Source: Planctomycetia bacterium
Lineage (GTDB): Bacteria; Planctomycetota; UBA8108; UBA1146
DNA: 32,819 nucleotides
Direction: 5' to 3'
NCBI GenBank assembly: GCA_012269595.1
Contig: JAAXJX010000022.1
Span: 1,456-34,274, forward strand
This document shows positions 8,601 to 14,679 of this stretch, one piece after another. Positions within the stretch are counted from its first letter, which is position 1; each line of letters begins with the position of its first letter. The notes below the pieces were generated by a model. That model ran no database searches and was not told where the DNA came from. It saw only the letters and a program-made list of their open reading frames with translations. The position numbers and the translations under genes were made by a program.

Positions 8601-9839
8601 TGTGGTGATCTTGAATCTGCATATGAAATGGCAGAAGCCTCCGCCGAGATGAGTGGGCAACTGAAGATGCGTTTCCTGCGTAATCGGAATCATTTTCTGC
8701 GTGGGAAAGTTCGACGACTGATGGGAGACCTTGAGGGCGCGGAGAGTGATCTCTTCAGAGCCTTCGGTGTTTACTCAAGAAGTGGCAAGGGCAGTTGGCT
8801 GCTGGAGTGCATGATTGAATTGTGCGCACTTCATATCGATCGCTCAGATGCAGCCAAGACTGAGCAGATGTTCGAGCACATTCAGCGTGTGGAAGGGGTA
8901 GAGTCCAACCTTCCCCTGGCACTTGAAATAAACTATTTGGAGATTTGCAGTGATCAGCTGAGGGGAACCAGCTCAGAAGAGTTGATTTCGCGATTGAAAG
9001 AGCTTGAGGAAAAAGCACGCGATCGTTCAGCACTCGATTTGAGAATCCGTATTCTGACAAAACTCGCAGAACTTCAAATTGAGTTGCGCCAGTTGGACGA
9101 GGCTCGTCAGAGTTATCACCGATGTGATCGATTGCATCAGGCGTTTTCAGAATCACTGCCAGGGCCTTTGAGGCCGATTTATCTCGAGAGTCAAAAAGTG
9201 GTAGCACCATTGGAGGGTGGACATCAGGTCCCCGAGGTGAATTCTGCGGATGTTTCCAGCGAGGACTCCTGTGAAGCAGTTGAAGAGATCTATGAATCAC
9301 CTGTTTCAGAAAAACCCCGGAGTCTTGCAGATGACTTTCAGTCGACGGAGTTGGTTCGTGTTAGCCGCCTCTTGTCTGAAGCAGCAGCAATGCCGATGCC
9401 TCGGGTCATGATTCCCAAATCTTTGGCTGCTCTGGTGCGCGCTTTCGAAGGAAAGCAGGGCTGGATCCTGATCCGTAAAGGGGATGCCATTCATGTTGCT
9501 TGTGGAGTGGATGGAAAAGGCCAACCCCTGAAGGGCCATCAGGAGCGGATTGCGCTGCCATTGGTGGAGGAGATCTGGAACAGTGGAAAGGGCCTTGTGG
9601 CCCCCAGAATTGTGGACGACCCACGAACCCAGACACTGGAATGCCTTTATCGCAATGGTGTCAGCAGCCTTTGCGTCATGCCCCTGAAAGCTGAAGGCTC
9701 TATTCGGGCTCTGCTTTATATTGCCGATTTGGACGGCCGCCGGGTGGATTCAGTACAGGGGCGGGCGGTTCTGGAAGCCCACTGCGGTCTGTTGGGTTTC
9801 CTTCTGCCCCGTACTCAGGCGGTTCCTGCAAAACCCTGA
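5604..9839 (+). CDS. Ser/Thr protein kinase fused to AAA-type signalling ATPase, TPR array and GAF-like domain
   Basis: 1411 residues. Residues 14-290 form a Hanks-type kinase: Gly loop GAGAMG (21-26), Lys44, catalytic HFDIKPDN (133-140, with HFD in place of the usual HRD), DFG (180-182) and APE (203-205). An insertion of about 25 residues lies before DFG. A second part (about 315-620) is an STAND-like predicted ATPase with Walker A GEIGIGKS (358-365). Its Walker B reads VLVLNNLHWAD (466-476), with Asn in place of the usual acidic pair. Residues about 720-1190 are helical TPR-like repeats. The C terminus (about 1260-1405) resembles a GAF sensor domain. There is no membrane segment, so it is cytoplasmic. 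The architecture is that of large sensory kinases that integrate ligand or protein binding and phosphorylate regulators. The target is unknown and no partner gene is adjacent. Confidence 0.93.
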   Translation: MASVQAGECINGRYRILRQLGAGAMGTVFLCEDLTRVKRKVALKVLRSDRLEDSEEWSKVEYEALTRLRHPNLAKVYDFGRVQQSHDWFIVSEFIRGDDFLAASTSFEESEFLDVVVQICRSLEYIHSQGYVHFDIKPDNILVTRTRQMGTDQSSKVIQDNVANGSTDRCLGPPIAKLIDFGLAEKISGTFDFAIKGTLHYVAPEIIDGGTPDRRADLYSFGVSLYQLMTGRLPFVSPDGKAVGRNDGRWRDEIRKDLSGESDWLIEIIVRLLEKDPQARFGSAREIIQAVSAGAGRHWQVETEETQISYLYSNRLIGRRFELEHLRDGVERATGIALREGSEIPTIDRSQPVLLVSGEIGIGKSRLLDEFSHHLKLREIPVFTGHCIEACQEAYQPFRTILEQMALSTGLDSDAYQEHASLLQRICQKLPGSKADFSQSPDPIGFQFIDQLARFMEECSRDKPCVLVLNNLHWADDPTVALLQRLVERVRHEDSGSRLLIVLTMRDDDHRSKPLLEFLEDNSEARSLDELNLKRFGRPQIAELIQHVLQIDAVPSTFLDRLEERTAGNPLFIVEMLKVLQEEGIIHRDSEGWSIRGGGELSRVELPVGIHQVLHRRIRVLNGGTRSLLRLLALYGRPAPVKLLDSVEGLGESLRDDLRELDSRGMVSRSLETGRPTYSIPQPKLQEIILRDLPPAEERRLHGLLADSLAAFHEEDLSPVHEELAFHYQRSDDPGKAMKHLLAAGEALQKIHAHEKALEHFQQGLQRLQSVEDQPLEYLAIREKIGDTAIALGQLDLARESFQRMESHSVERELRCSETDLYRIRALRKLGKIEEIVGDYPAALRWLRESADMVVRLDPEDNHREQLRVLGSLAWIQHCTGDHEKALSISAEGLALMEEDDSSAEKAQFLTTIGHASHCRGEYDQAIDFQNRALEIHEGLEDSAGIRRTMNALSGAKLAAGHIDEALDLIDQVLKSSEETGDKAGHAMCLHQHAAALLRCGDLESAYEMAEASAEMSGQLKMRFLRNRNHFLRGKVRRLMGDLEGAESDLFRAFGVYSRSGKGSWLLECMIELCALHIDRSDAAKTEQMFEHIQRVEGVESNLPLALEINYLEICSDQLRGTSSEELISRLKELEEKARDRSALDLRIRILTKLAELQIELRQLDEARQSYHRCDRLHQAFSESLPGPLRPIYLESQKVVAPLEGGHQVPEVNSADVSSEDSCEAVEEIYESPVSEKPRSLADDFQSTELVRVSRLLSEAAAMPMPRVMIPKSLAALVRAFEGKQGWILIRKGDAIHVACGVDGKGQPLKGHQERIALPLVEEIWNSGKGLVAPRIVDDPRTQTLECLYRNGVSSLCVMPLKAEGSIRALLYIADLDGRRVDSVQGRAVLEAHCGLLGFLLPRTQAVPAKP

Positions 9840-9870
9840 TCTTGGAACTCTCAGCGGTTATCCTGTAGCC

Positions 9871-10647
9871 ATGAGAGTTGCTTCCCTGACCTGTTCCAAC
9901 ACTGAAATCGTCTGCGCCCTCGGCCTGTCCCATCAACTGGTCGGTGTCGATGATCATTCCGATCATCCGTTCGCCGCTCTGGAGGGACTGACCCGTCTGG
10001 GGCCGGATCTTACCATAGACCTGGATCGCCTCGCCGAACTGAAACCGGATCTGACTCTGGCTTCACTGACGGTGCCGGGTCATGAAAAAGTGGTCGAGGG
10101 AATCCAGCAGCTCGGTCTCGATCACATCGCACCGGATCCACGCTGTATCGATGATATCTATCGCGACATTCGTCAGATCGCTGATCTTCTGGCAGTTCCT
10201 TCCCGGGGAGAGGCGCTGATCGACTGGATGAAAAAAGGACTCGAGCCAAGGGAGAGCGGGATCGATCCGGTCCCGGTGCTGGTCGAATGGTGGCCGAAAC
10301 CTGTTTACGTTCCGGCGCGTCATTCCTGGGTCAACCAGATGCTGGAGTTGGCTGGCGGGTTCAATCCGTGGGCACAGTCGGAAGGGCACAGCCGGGAAGT
10401 CTCCCCGGAAGAAGTGACCTCCAAAGATCCCCAGGCGGTGGTGATCTCCTGGTGTGGAGTGGATGCCCATCAGTACAAGCCGGAGAAGGTGATCACCCGC
10501 AAGGGTTGGGAATCGGTCACGGCTGTCTGTCAGGGGCAGGTCCTCGGCATTCCGGAAGCGTACCTGGGAAGGCCGGGGCCGCGCATCGTCGAGGGGGTGC
10601 GCCGGTTGAGGCAACTGATCTGTTCAGTTTCCACGGGAACTGCATAG
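9871..10647 (+). CDS. Cobalamin/iron-siderophore-type binding protein (BtuF-like) without signal peptide
   Basis: 258 residues from ATG 9871. The sequence begins directly at the first beta strand of the fold (RVASLTCSNTEIVCALGL, then LVGVDDHSDHP), as in mature BtuF/FepB-type proteins. The continuing motifs (LAELKPDLTLAS, AVVISWCGVD, VLGIPEAYLGRPGPRIVEGVRRL) fit the periplasmic-binding-protein 2 family for vitamin B12 or Fe-siderophores. No signal peptide or lipobox is present. The frame is open upstream to 9721, but that extension lies inside the kinase gene and is also not a signal sequence. The protein is therefore expected to stay in the cytoplasm, where relatives annotated as cobalamin-binding proteins are known but poorly understood. 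No permease or ATPase gene adjoins it. The ligand is inferred from family only. Confidence 0.8.
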   Translation: MRVASLTCSNTEIVCALGLSHQLVGVDDHSDHPFAALEGLTRLGPDLTIDLDRLAELKPDLTLASLTVPGHEKVVEGIQQLGLDHIAPDPRCIDDIYRDIRQIADLLAVPSRGEALIDWMKKGLEPRESGIDPVPVLVEWWPKPVYVPARHSWVNQMLELAGGFNPWAQSEGHSREVSPEEVTSKDPQAVVISWCGVDAHQYKPEKVITRKGWESVTAVCQGQVLGIPEAYLGRPGPRIVEGVRRLRQLICSVSTGTA

Positions 10648-10651
10648 GGCC

Positions 10652-10682
10652 TTGTGGGAAATTTCGTTTCTGCGGGCATAAT
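10652..10682 (+). promoter_or_regulatory. Possible promoter for the selenoprotein-rhomboid genes
   Basis: TTGTGG (10652-10657) and CATAAT (10677-10682) are separated by 19 nt, about 50 nt upstream of the ATG at 10734. The -10 matches five of six consensus bases, but the spacing is long. It lies just after the stop of the BtuF-like gene. Confidence 0.3.
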
Positions 10683-10733
10683 GAAGATCTGAAATGAAAC
10701 CCTCTGGAGTCCTTACAGACCGGGAGAGAAACG

Positions 10734-11081
10734 ATGAAAAAAATTGACTGGTGGTATCACCGCAACGGTTGAACGTCCTGCAAGAAAGCCCAGGAGTTCC
10801 TGGGTGAAGAAGTGAAGGTCAAGGAACAGGTCGATGCCAAAAAGGTTCGTCTGGGAGTGGATGAGGCCCTGGATTTGGCCTCCAAGGCGAACAAGGTGAT
10901 CGTCGCCCGCGGTAAAAAAATCGTGGAGCATGACATGAAGAAGGATCGTCCTTCGGATGAGGAATTGACCAAGGGCATCATGGGTCCCAGTGGCAATCTG
11001 CGAGCACCGACGCTGGTGGTGGGCAAGAAGATGCTGGTCGGATTCCATGAGGACGTTTACCAGGAAGTGATTGTCAACTGA
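10734..11081 (+). CDS. ArsC/Spx-like thioredoxin-fold selenoprotein (TGA at 10770-10772 read as Sec)
   Basis: 115 residues if the in-frame TGA codon 13 is selenocysteine. ATG 10734 has GGGAGAG five bases upstream. The N terminus reads KKIDWWYHRNG-U-TSCKKAQEF, so the TGA falls on the first redox residue of a CxxC motif (Sec13, Cys16) in the CTSCKKA pattern of the ArsC/Spx family. The frame stays coherent for 102 more codons. It includes NLRAPTLVVGKKMLVGF at 88-104, with the conserved Pro92 of thioredoxin-like folds. A SECIS-like hairpin begins 16 nt after the TGA. Conventional gene calling would see only a truncated protein from GTG 10812 and lose the active site. From memory, automated annotation describes related proteins as an ArsC-family (seleno)protein. 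The likely role is cytoplasmic thiol/selenol redox chemistry, and the substrate is unknown. A nonsense mutation is the main alternative. Confidence 0.88.
10789..10804 (+). promoter_or_regulatory. Bacterial SECIS-like hairpin for Sec insertion
   Basis: CCCAGG (10789-10794) pairs perfectly with CCTGGG (10799-10804) around the loop AGTT. A G10788-U10805 pair can extend it. The loop starts 22 nt after the end of the TGA (10770-10772). Bacterial SECIS elements known from fdhF-type genes lie just downstream of the UGA inside the coding sequence, with the apical loop roughly 16-37 nt away and a G within the first two loop bases. Both criteria are met here. Confidence 0.75.
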
Positions 11082-11093
11082 GGGCAGGTTTGA

Positions 11094-11963
11094 GTGGGCA
11101 TCTTTGATCGTGATTACATGCGTGGCAGTGGATCGGGCAGTGGAACCCTGAGTCGCCTCTCCGGGTTGCAACTGGTATTGGGGATCAACGTCATCGTGTT
11201 TCTGGGCTGGTATCTTCTGCCCCGTGAGGTCATGGCCTACCACTTCATGACGAGTATGGCTCATGTCAAAGAGTTATATTTGTGGACCTTGTTGACGGCT
11301 GCGTTTTCCCATATGGATTTGTGGCACTTTCTCATCAACATGTTGGTGCTTTTCTCATTCTCGGGGCCATTGGAAGCCCGCTGGGGAAAGCGCAGGTATC
11401 TCAGTTTCTATCTTGGAGCAGCGCTCTTCTCGTCGATTCTTCACTGCAGCATGACATTCTTCGGTTTCCGGGATGTTCCTGCACTGGGTGCGTCTGGAGC
11501 GGTCTGTGCCATGACCACTGCGTTTGCCATCTACTACCCGAAGGCCGTGATCTACCTCTGGGGAATCCTGCCTGTGCCAGCGTGGTTGCTCGTCGGTGGA
11601 TTTGCTCTCTTTGATATCAAGGGGTTGATCGATCAGGCCGGCGGTGGAGGCGGAAATATTGGTCATGCCGCACATCTGGGTGGAACCGTGTTTGCCCTCA
11701 TCGTCATTGGTGTCGTTGCAGGCAACCTGTTACCACGGGGTGGTTCCGGGAATACGACTGTACGGCGTATGACGTCTGCGACCGGCAGAGCTCCATCCGA
11801 TTATTATCCCCAGCAAAGTGCTCCTGCAGAACGGGACCTTGATGAAGAAATGCGTCTCGATGAATTGCTGACCAAGGTCAGCCGTTCGGGGATAGACTCC
11901 CTGACAGATCAGGAGCGGGAAGACCTGCGTCGCATCGGCGAAAAACGCAGGGACAGTTCTTGA
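11094..11963 (+). CDS. Rhomboid-family intramembrane serine protease
   Basis: 289 residues from GTG 11094, which follows GAGGGCAGG and lies 12 nt after the selenoprotein stop. The Ser-His dyad is visible: Ser134 in GASGA and His194 in HAAHLGG. The upstream HFLIN (His78, Asn82) aligns with the oxyanion-hole His and Asn of GlpG. Six hydrophobic segments fit the rhomboid core (about 25-45, 62-90, 102-122, 130-148, 152-175 and 190-210). A Gly-rich loop (GGGGG) precedes the last helix. The cytoplasmic tail (about 215-289) ends in a charged segment (DELLTKVSRSGIDSLTDQER) of the kind seen at the C terminus of many bacterial rhomboids. All catalytic residues are present. The substrate is unknown. Its tight coupling to the selenoprotein suggests a shared transcript. 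Confidence 0.93.
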   Translation: MGIFDRDYMRGSGSGSGTLSRLSGLQLVLGINVIVFLGWYLLPREVMAYHFMTSMAHVKELYLWTLLTAAFSHMDLWHFLINMLVLFSFSGPLEARWGKRRYLSFYLGAALFSSILHCSMTFFGFRDVPALGASGAVCAMTTAFAIYYPKAVIYLWGILPVPAWLLVGGFALFDIKGLIDQAGGGGGNIGHAAHLGGTVFALIVIGVVAGNLLPRGGSGNTTVRRMTSATGRAPSDYYPQQSAPAERDLDEEMRLDELLTKVSRSGIDSLTDQEREDLRRIGEKRRDSS

Positions 11964-12313
11964 CCTGGTTTGCCGCACTGAAGCGATTTTTTCGCCAGCG
12001 AAAACTCCGCCAGCAGGCCCGTCGTGAACTGCTGAAGCTTTTCGAATCGGAGGAAAACCTCCGCGGAACCTCCCTCAAAATGCATCACCGGGGACGATGC
12101 GATATCGTGGAACTGGAAGTTGATGAAGAACTGAAGGCCTTCGTCTTTCAGATTCTGCGACATCCGCGGCCTCACCCCTTTTCGAAGCAGCACCATCTGG
12201 TGGCGGAAAGGTGGCGATATGACCTCCACACCAAAACCCTCGAACGGGCCGGATCACTCAATCTGAGTCGCCTGAAGGGCGGAGATGGAGAACCTCCCGG
12301 GTCTTTTCCTTGA
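11960..12313 (+). CDS. Small hypothetical protein co-transcribed with the rhomboid gene
   Basis: 117 residues from TTG 11960, overlapping the rhomboid stop by four bases (TTGA), which implies translational coupling. The N-terminal third is basic and helical, rich in Arg, Gln and Leu (FFRQRKLRQQARRELLKLFE). The rest is a mixed sequence with a probable beta segment (CDIVELEVDEELKAFVFQIL) and several His and Arg. No membrane segment, signal or known motif is visible. The choice of start rests on the overlap and the lack of a better start downstream. Function unknown. Confidence 0.6.
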   Translation: MTWFAALKRFFRQRKLRQQARRELLKLFESEENLRGTSLKMHHRGRCDIVELEVDEELKAFVFQILRHPRPHPFSKQHHLVAERWRYDLHTKTLERAGSLNLSRLKGGDGEPPGSFP

Positions 12314-12348
12314 CCGGAGCGGGGTGCCGGGGCGACCATAAAGGATCG

Positions 12349-12379
12349 TGCGGCTCGAACCGAATCACGGTTTGCCGCA
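12349..12379 (+). promoter_or_regulatory. Hairpin in the leader of the M42 peptidase gene
   Basis: TGCGGC (12349-12354) pairs with GCCGCA (12374-12379), and inside it AACCG (12358-12362) pairs with CGGTT (12368-12372) around AATCA. The two stems are separated by a small asymmetric internal loop. It starts 65 nt upstream of the ATG at 12414 and has no T-tract, so it is a leader structure or processing site, not an intrinsic terminator. Confidence 0.35.
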
Positions 12380-12413
12380 GGTACAGAATCTGTCAGCCTG
12401 AAATGAGGATCCC

Positions 12414-13457
12414 ATGGAACTTCTGAAAGAACTGTGCGAGGCCCACGGTGCCCCCGGTTTTGAAGACAACATCCGAGCCATCTTCCGTCGCGAGATCGAA
12501 CCCTTCGTCGATCGAATCGAAGTCGACGGTATCGGCAACTGTATTGCGATCAAGGAAGGCAAGCCGGGCAGCCCCAAAGTAATGTTGGCGGGTCACCTCG
12601 ACGAGATCGGCTTCGTCGTCAAGCACATCGATGACAACGGTTTTTTGCGCCTGTCTCCTTTGGGAGGTTTCGATCCGAAGACCTTGATCGCCAAGCGCGT
12701 ATTGGTGAACACCAGTCACGGAGAGCAGATCACCGGGATGATTGGCTGCAAGCCGATTCATATCATGACACCTGAAGATCGTCAGAAGATGCCGACGGTT
12801 CCGCAGCTCTTCGTGGACGTCAGCCTGACCGCCGATGAAGCTCGCGAGAAGATCGAGATCGGTGATCCGGTCACTCTCAAGCAGAACTTCGAAACCCATG
12901 GTAGCCGTTGCACCGGCAAGAGCCTCGACAACCGCGTTTCCATCTACACACTTATCGAATCGGTCAAACGCTTCAGTAATGAAAATGTTTCCGTTTACGC
13001 TGTGGCCACCACTCAGGAAGAGGTGGGATTGCGTGGAGCGATGACCGCTTCTCACCGGATTGAACCCGACTGTGGCGTCGCCATCGACGTGACCCTCGCC
13101 TGCGACATTCCTGGAGCCACTGATCACGAACAGATCTCCGCTCTCGGAAAAGGAGTGGCGATCAAAATCCATGACAGTTCGAGCATCTCCAACCCGAAGA
13201 TGGTGCGGGCAATGAGAAACTTCGCCAGAGAGAAGGAGATTCCATTCCAGATGGAGATCCTGACCGCCGGTGGAACCGATGCGGGAGGCATTCAGCGAGG
13301 GGGATCTGCGGTGCCTGCGATCACTCTTTCGGTGCCGTGCCGTTACGTTCACAGCGTGGTCGAGACCATCGACTCGGTGGACCTTGAGGCGACCGTGGCA
13401 TTGTTGACGGAGTTCCTCAACAACGCCCATGAAGTGGACCTCAGTTACGACTCCTGA
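12414..13457 (+). CDS. M42-family metallo-aminopeptidase (FrvX/YsdC type)
   Basis: 347 residues, the usual size for the family. It is a cytoplasmic dinuclear-metal aminopeptidase, normally a dodecameric TET particle that trims peptides. Visible ligands and catalytic residues are His61 and Asp63 (GHLDEIGF), Asp172 (SLDNR), Glu202/Glu203 (TTQEEVGLRGA), Asp225 (AIDVTLA) and His313 (YVHS). The set is complete. Members are sometimes labelled endoglucanase or cellulase, but the peptidase assignment is the established one. ATG 12414 follows GAGG. It converges on rsmD, overlapping it by 13 bp. Confidence 0.93.
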   Translation: MELLKELCEAHGAPGFEDNIRAIFRREIEPFVDRIEVDGIGNCIAIKEGKPGSPKVMLAGHLDEIGFVVKHIDDNGFLRLSPLGGFDPKTLIAKRVLVNTSHGEQITGMIGCKPIHIMTPEDRQKMPTVPQLFVDVSLTADEAREKIEIGDPVTLKQNFETHGSRCTGKSLDNRVSIYTLIESVKRFSNENVSVYAVATTQEEVGLRGAMTASHRIEPDCGVAIDVTLACDIPGATDHEQISALGKGVAIKIHDSSSISNPKMVRAMRNFAREKEIPFQMEILTAGGTDAGGIQRGGSAVPAITLSVPCRYVHSVVETIDSVDLEATVALLTEFLNNAHEVDLSYDS

Positions 13458-14044
13458 GTTCTCTCTTCAGATTTGAACCAGTAGATCAGGCTGGTATCCC
13501 CATAGCGCCGTCCCTCCCGGGCTTCAACTCCCGGCGGGGGTGGCGCTGTTTCTTCTCGTGAGGGGTGTTCCATGACGAGCCAGCCTCCCGGTTTCAACCA
13601 CTCTCCCGCAGCCAAATCCTGTGCGAGCTTCCATGGTTTCGACAGGGGACCGTGATAATCGGGAAAGGGCGGGTCGATCAGGATCAGATCAAAGGGTTCA
13701 CCGGGTGGGGTGGGACCCATTTTATAGGCGTCCCTTTCGTAGATCTTGCATTGGGCTTCAATCCCCAGGTCCCGTAGATTTCTTCTGAGAAGACTCACCA
13801 CTTCACGGGTGTTCTCCACATGCACCGTTTGACGGGCACCTCTGGAGACCGCTTCGATACCCACAGCACCCGAACCGGCAAAGACATCGAGAACCCTGCT
13901 TGCCGGAACTTCATCCTGAAGACGATTGAAAAGGGATTCGCGCACCCGAGTACGCATGGGACGGACCACCAGCCCTTCGGGAACACGAAGGGTGCGTCCT
14001 TTTAGGGAGCCACTGCTCAAGCGGATGTTTCCATGTCGGGGCAT
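13445..14044 (-). CDS. rsmD: 16S rRNA (guanine(966)-N(2))-methyltransferase
   Basis: 199 residues. It uses S-adenosylmethionine to methylate G966 of 16S rRNA on the 30S subunit. The N-terminal MPRHGNIRLSSGSLKGRTLRVP segment carries the IR...G..KGR..... start typical of RsmD. The SAM-binding motif is VLDVFAGSGAVGIEA (51-65) and the catalytic motif is LIDPPF (122-127, in place of NPPF/Y). Length and order are standard. The 3' end overlaps the convergent M42 gene by 13 bp. RsmD is often followed by coaD, which is not present here. Confidence 0.93.
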   Translation of the reverse strand: MPRHGNIRLSSGSLKGRTLRVPEGLVVRPMRTRVRESLFNRLQDEVPASRVLDVFAGSGAVGIEAVSRGARQTVHVENTREVVSLLRRNLRDLGIEAQCKIYERDAYKMGPTPPGEPFDLILIDPPFPDYHGPLSKPWKLAQDLAAGEWLKPGGWLVMEHPSREETAPPPPGVEAREGRRYGDTSLIYWFKSEERTQES

Positions 14045-14072
14045 GGTGACGGGGTTACCCTGTAACGCGCGT

Positions 14073-14510
14073 CTAGTTGACGAGACGGTTGTCGGAAGCG
14101 GCGAGTCTCTTGGCGAGGATTCGGGCCATATTGAGAATCACCTTGTAGGCGACAATGTTTCCTTCATCGAGAAGTTTGCTGAACGGCTCAGATGGAATCT
14201 TTTTCAATCTTCCATCCTCGACACACATGACGGTGGCGGAGCGTTTTTCGCTGCTGATCAGGGACATCTCACCAAAGAAGCTCAACTGCTCGAGGCGACC
14301 GAGAACCTCATTACGGTTTCCGGACTTGAGAACCTCAAAGGCTCCGGCACTGATGATGTAGAAGCCATCCCCGGGAGTATCCTGGAGAACCACGGTGTCA
14401 CTCTTCTTGGCCTCGATATCCTCAGCGATTTTCAGGAGGTCCTGAATTTCGGTGGGGGCCAATCCCTCAAACAGGGGCACCTTTTCGAAGCTCTCGGTGT
14501 ATTCGGTCAT
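14073..14510 (-). CDS. Cyclic-nucleotide-binding domain protein (Crp-like sensor domain alone)
   Basis: 145 residues. The start is the ATG whose complement is 14508-14510, because GGGAG lies just upstream. An in-frame ATG 21 codons earlier has no comparable site. Almost the whole protein is one cNMP-binding beta roll. The phosphate-binding cassette is FGEMSLISSEKRSATV, with the Glu81 and Arg90 that contact the ribose and phosphate of cAMP or cGMP in this family. A short C-terminal helix follows. There is no HTH, kinase or channel domain, so it is a stand-alone sensor that must act on a partner protein. It lies 28 nt upstream of rsmD on the same strand. Confidence 0.88.
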   Translation of the reverse strand: MTEYTESFEKVPLFEGLAPTEIQDLLKIAEDIEAKKSDTVVLQDTPGDGFYIISAGAFEVLKSGNRNEVLGRLEQLSFFGEMSLISSEKRSATVMCVEDGRLKKIPSEPFSKLLDEGNIVAYKVILNMARILAKRLAASDNRLVN

Positions 14511-14679
14511 GATATCTCCCATGTGGATTCTGGACGCCTTCGGCACCATACCTTTTGAAGAGGGCATGGCCATGAAGGCATATCCGACGAATCTTCAGAG
14601 TATCCGGGCCCCGTTACCATCGCAACGTCAGCAAAGATTCTGCGGTACGGTTTTCGGGGTTCAATCGGTCTGACAAGGC

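Noticed and set aside
10812-11081. Shorter 89-residue version of the ArsC-like protein from GTG 10812
   Set aside because: It lacks the redox motif and first strand of the fold; the 10734 start with TGA as Sec explains the sequence better.
12393-13430. 345-codon minus-strand frame opposite the M42 peptidase gene
   Set aside because: Shadow of a complete metallopeptidase gene with all ligands; no motif of its own.
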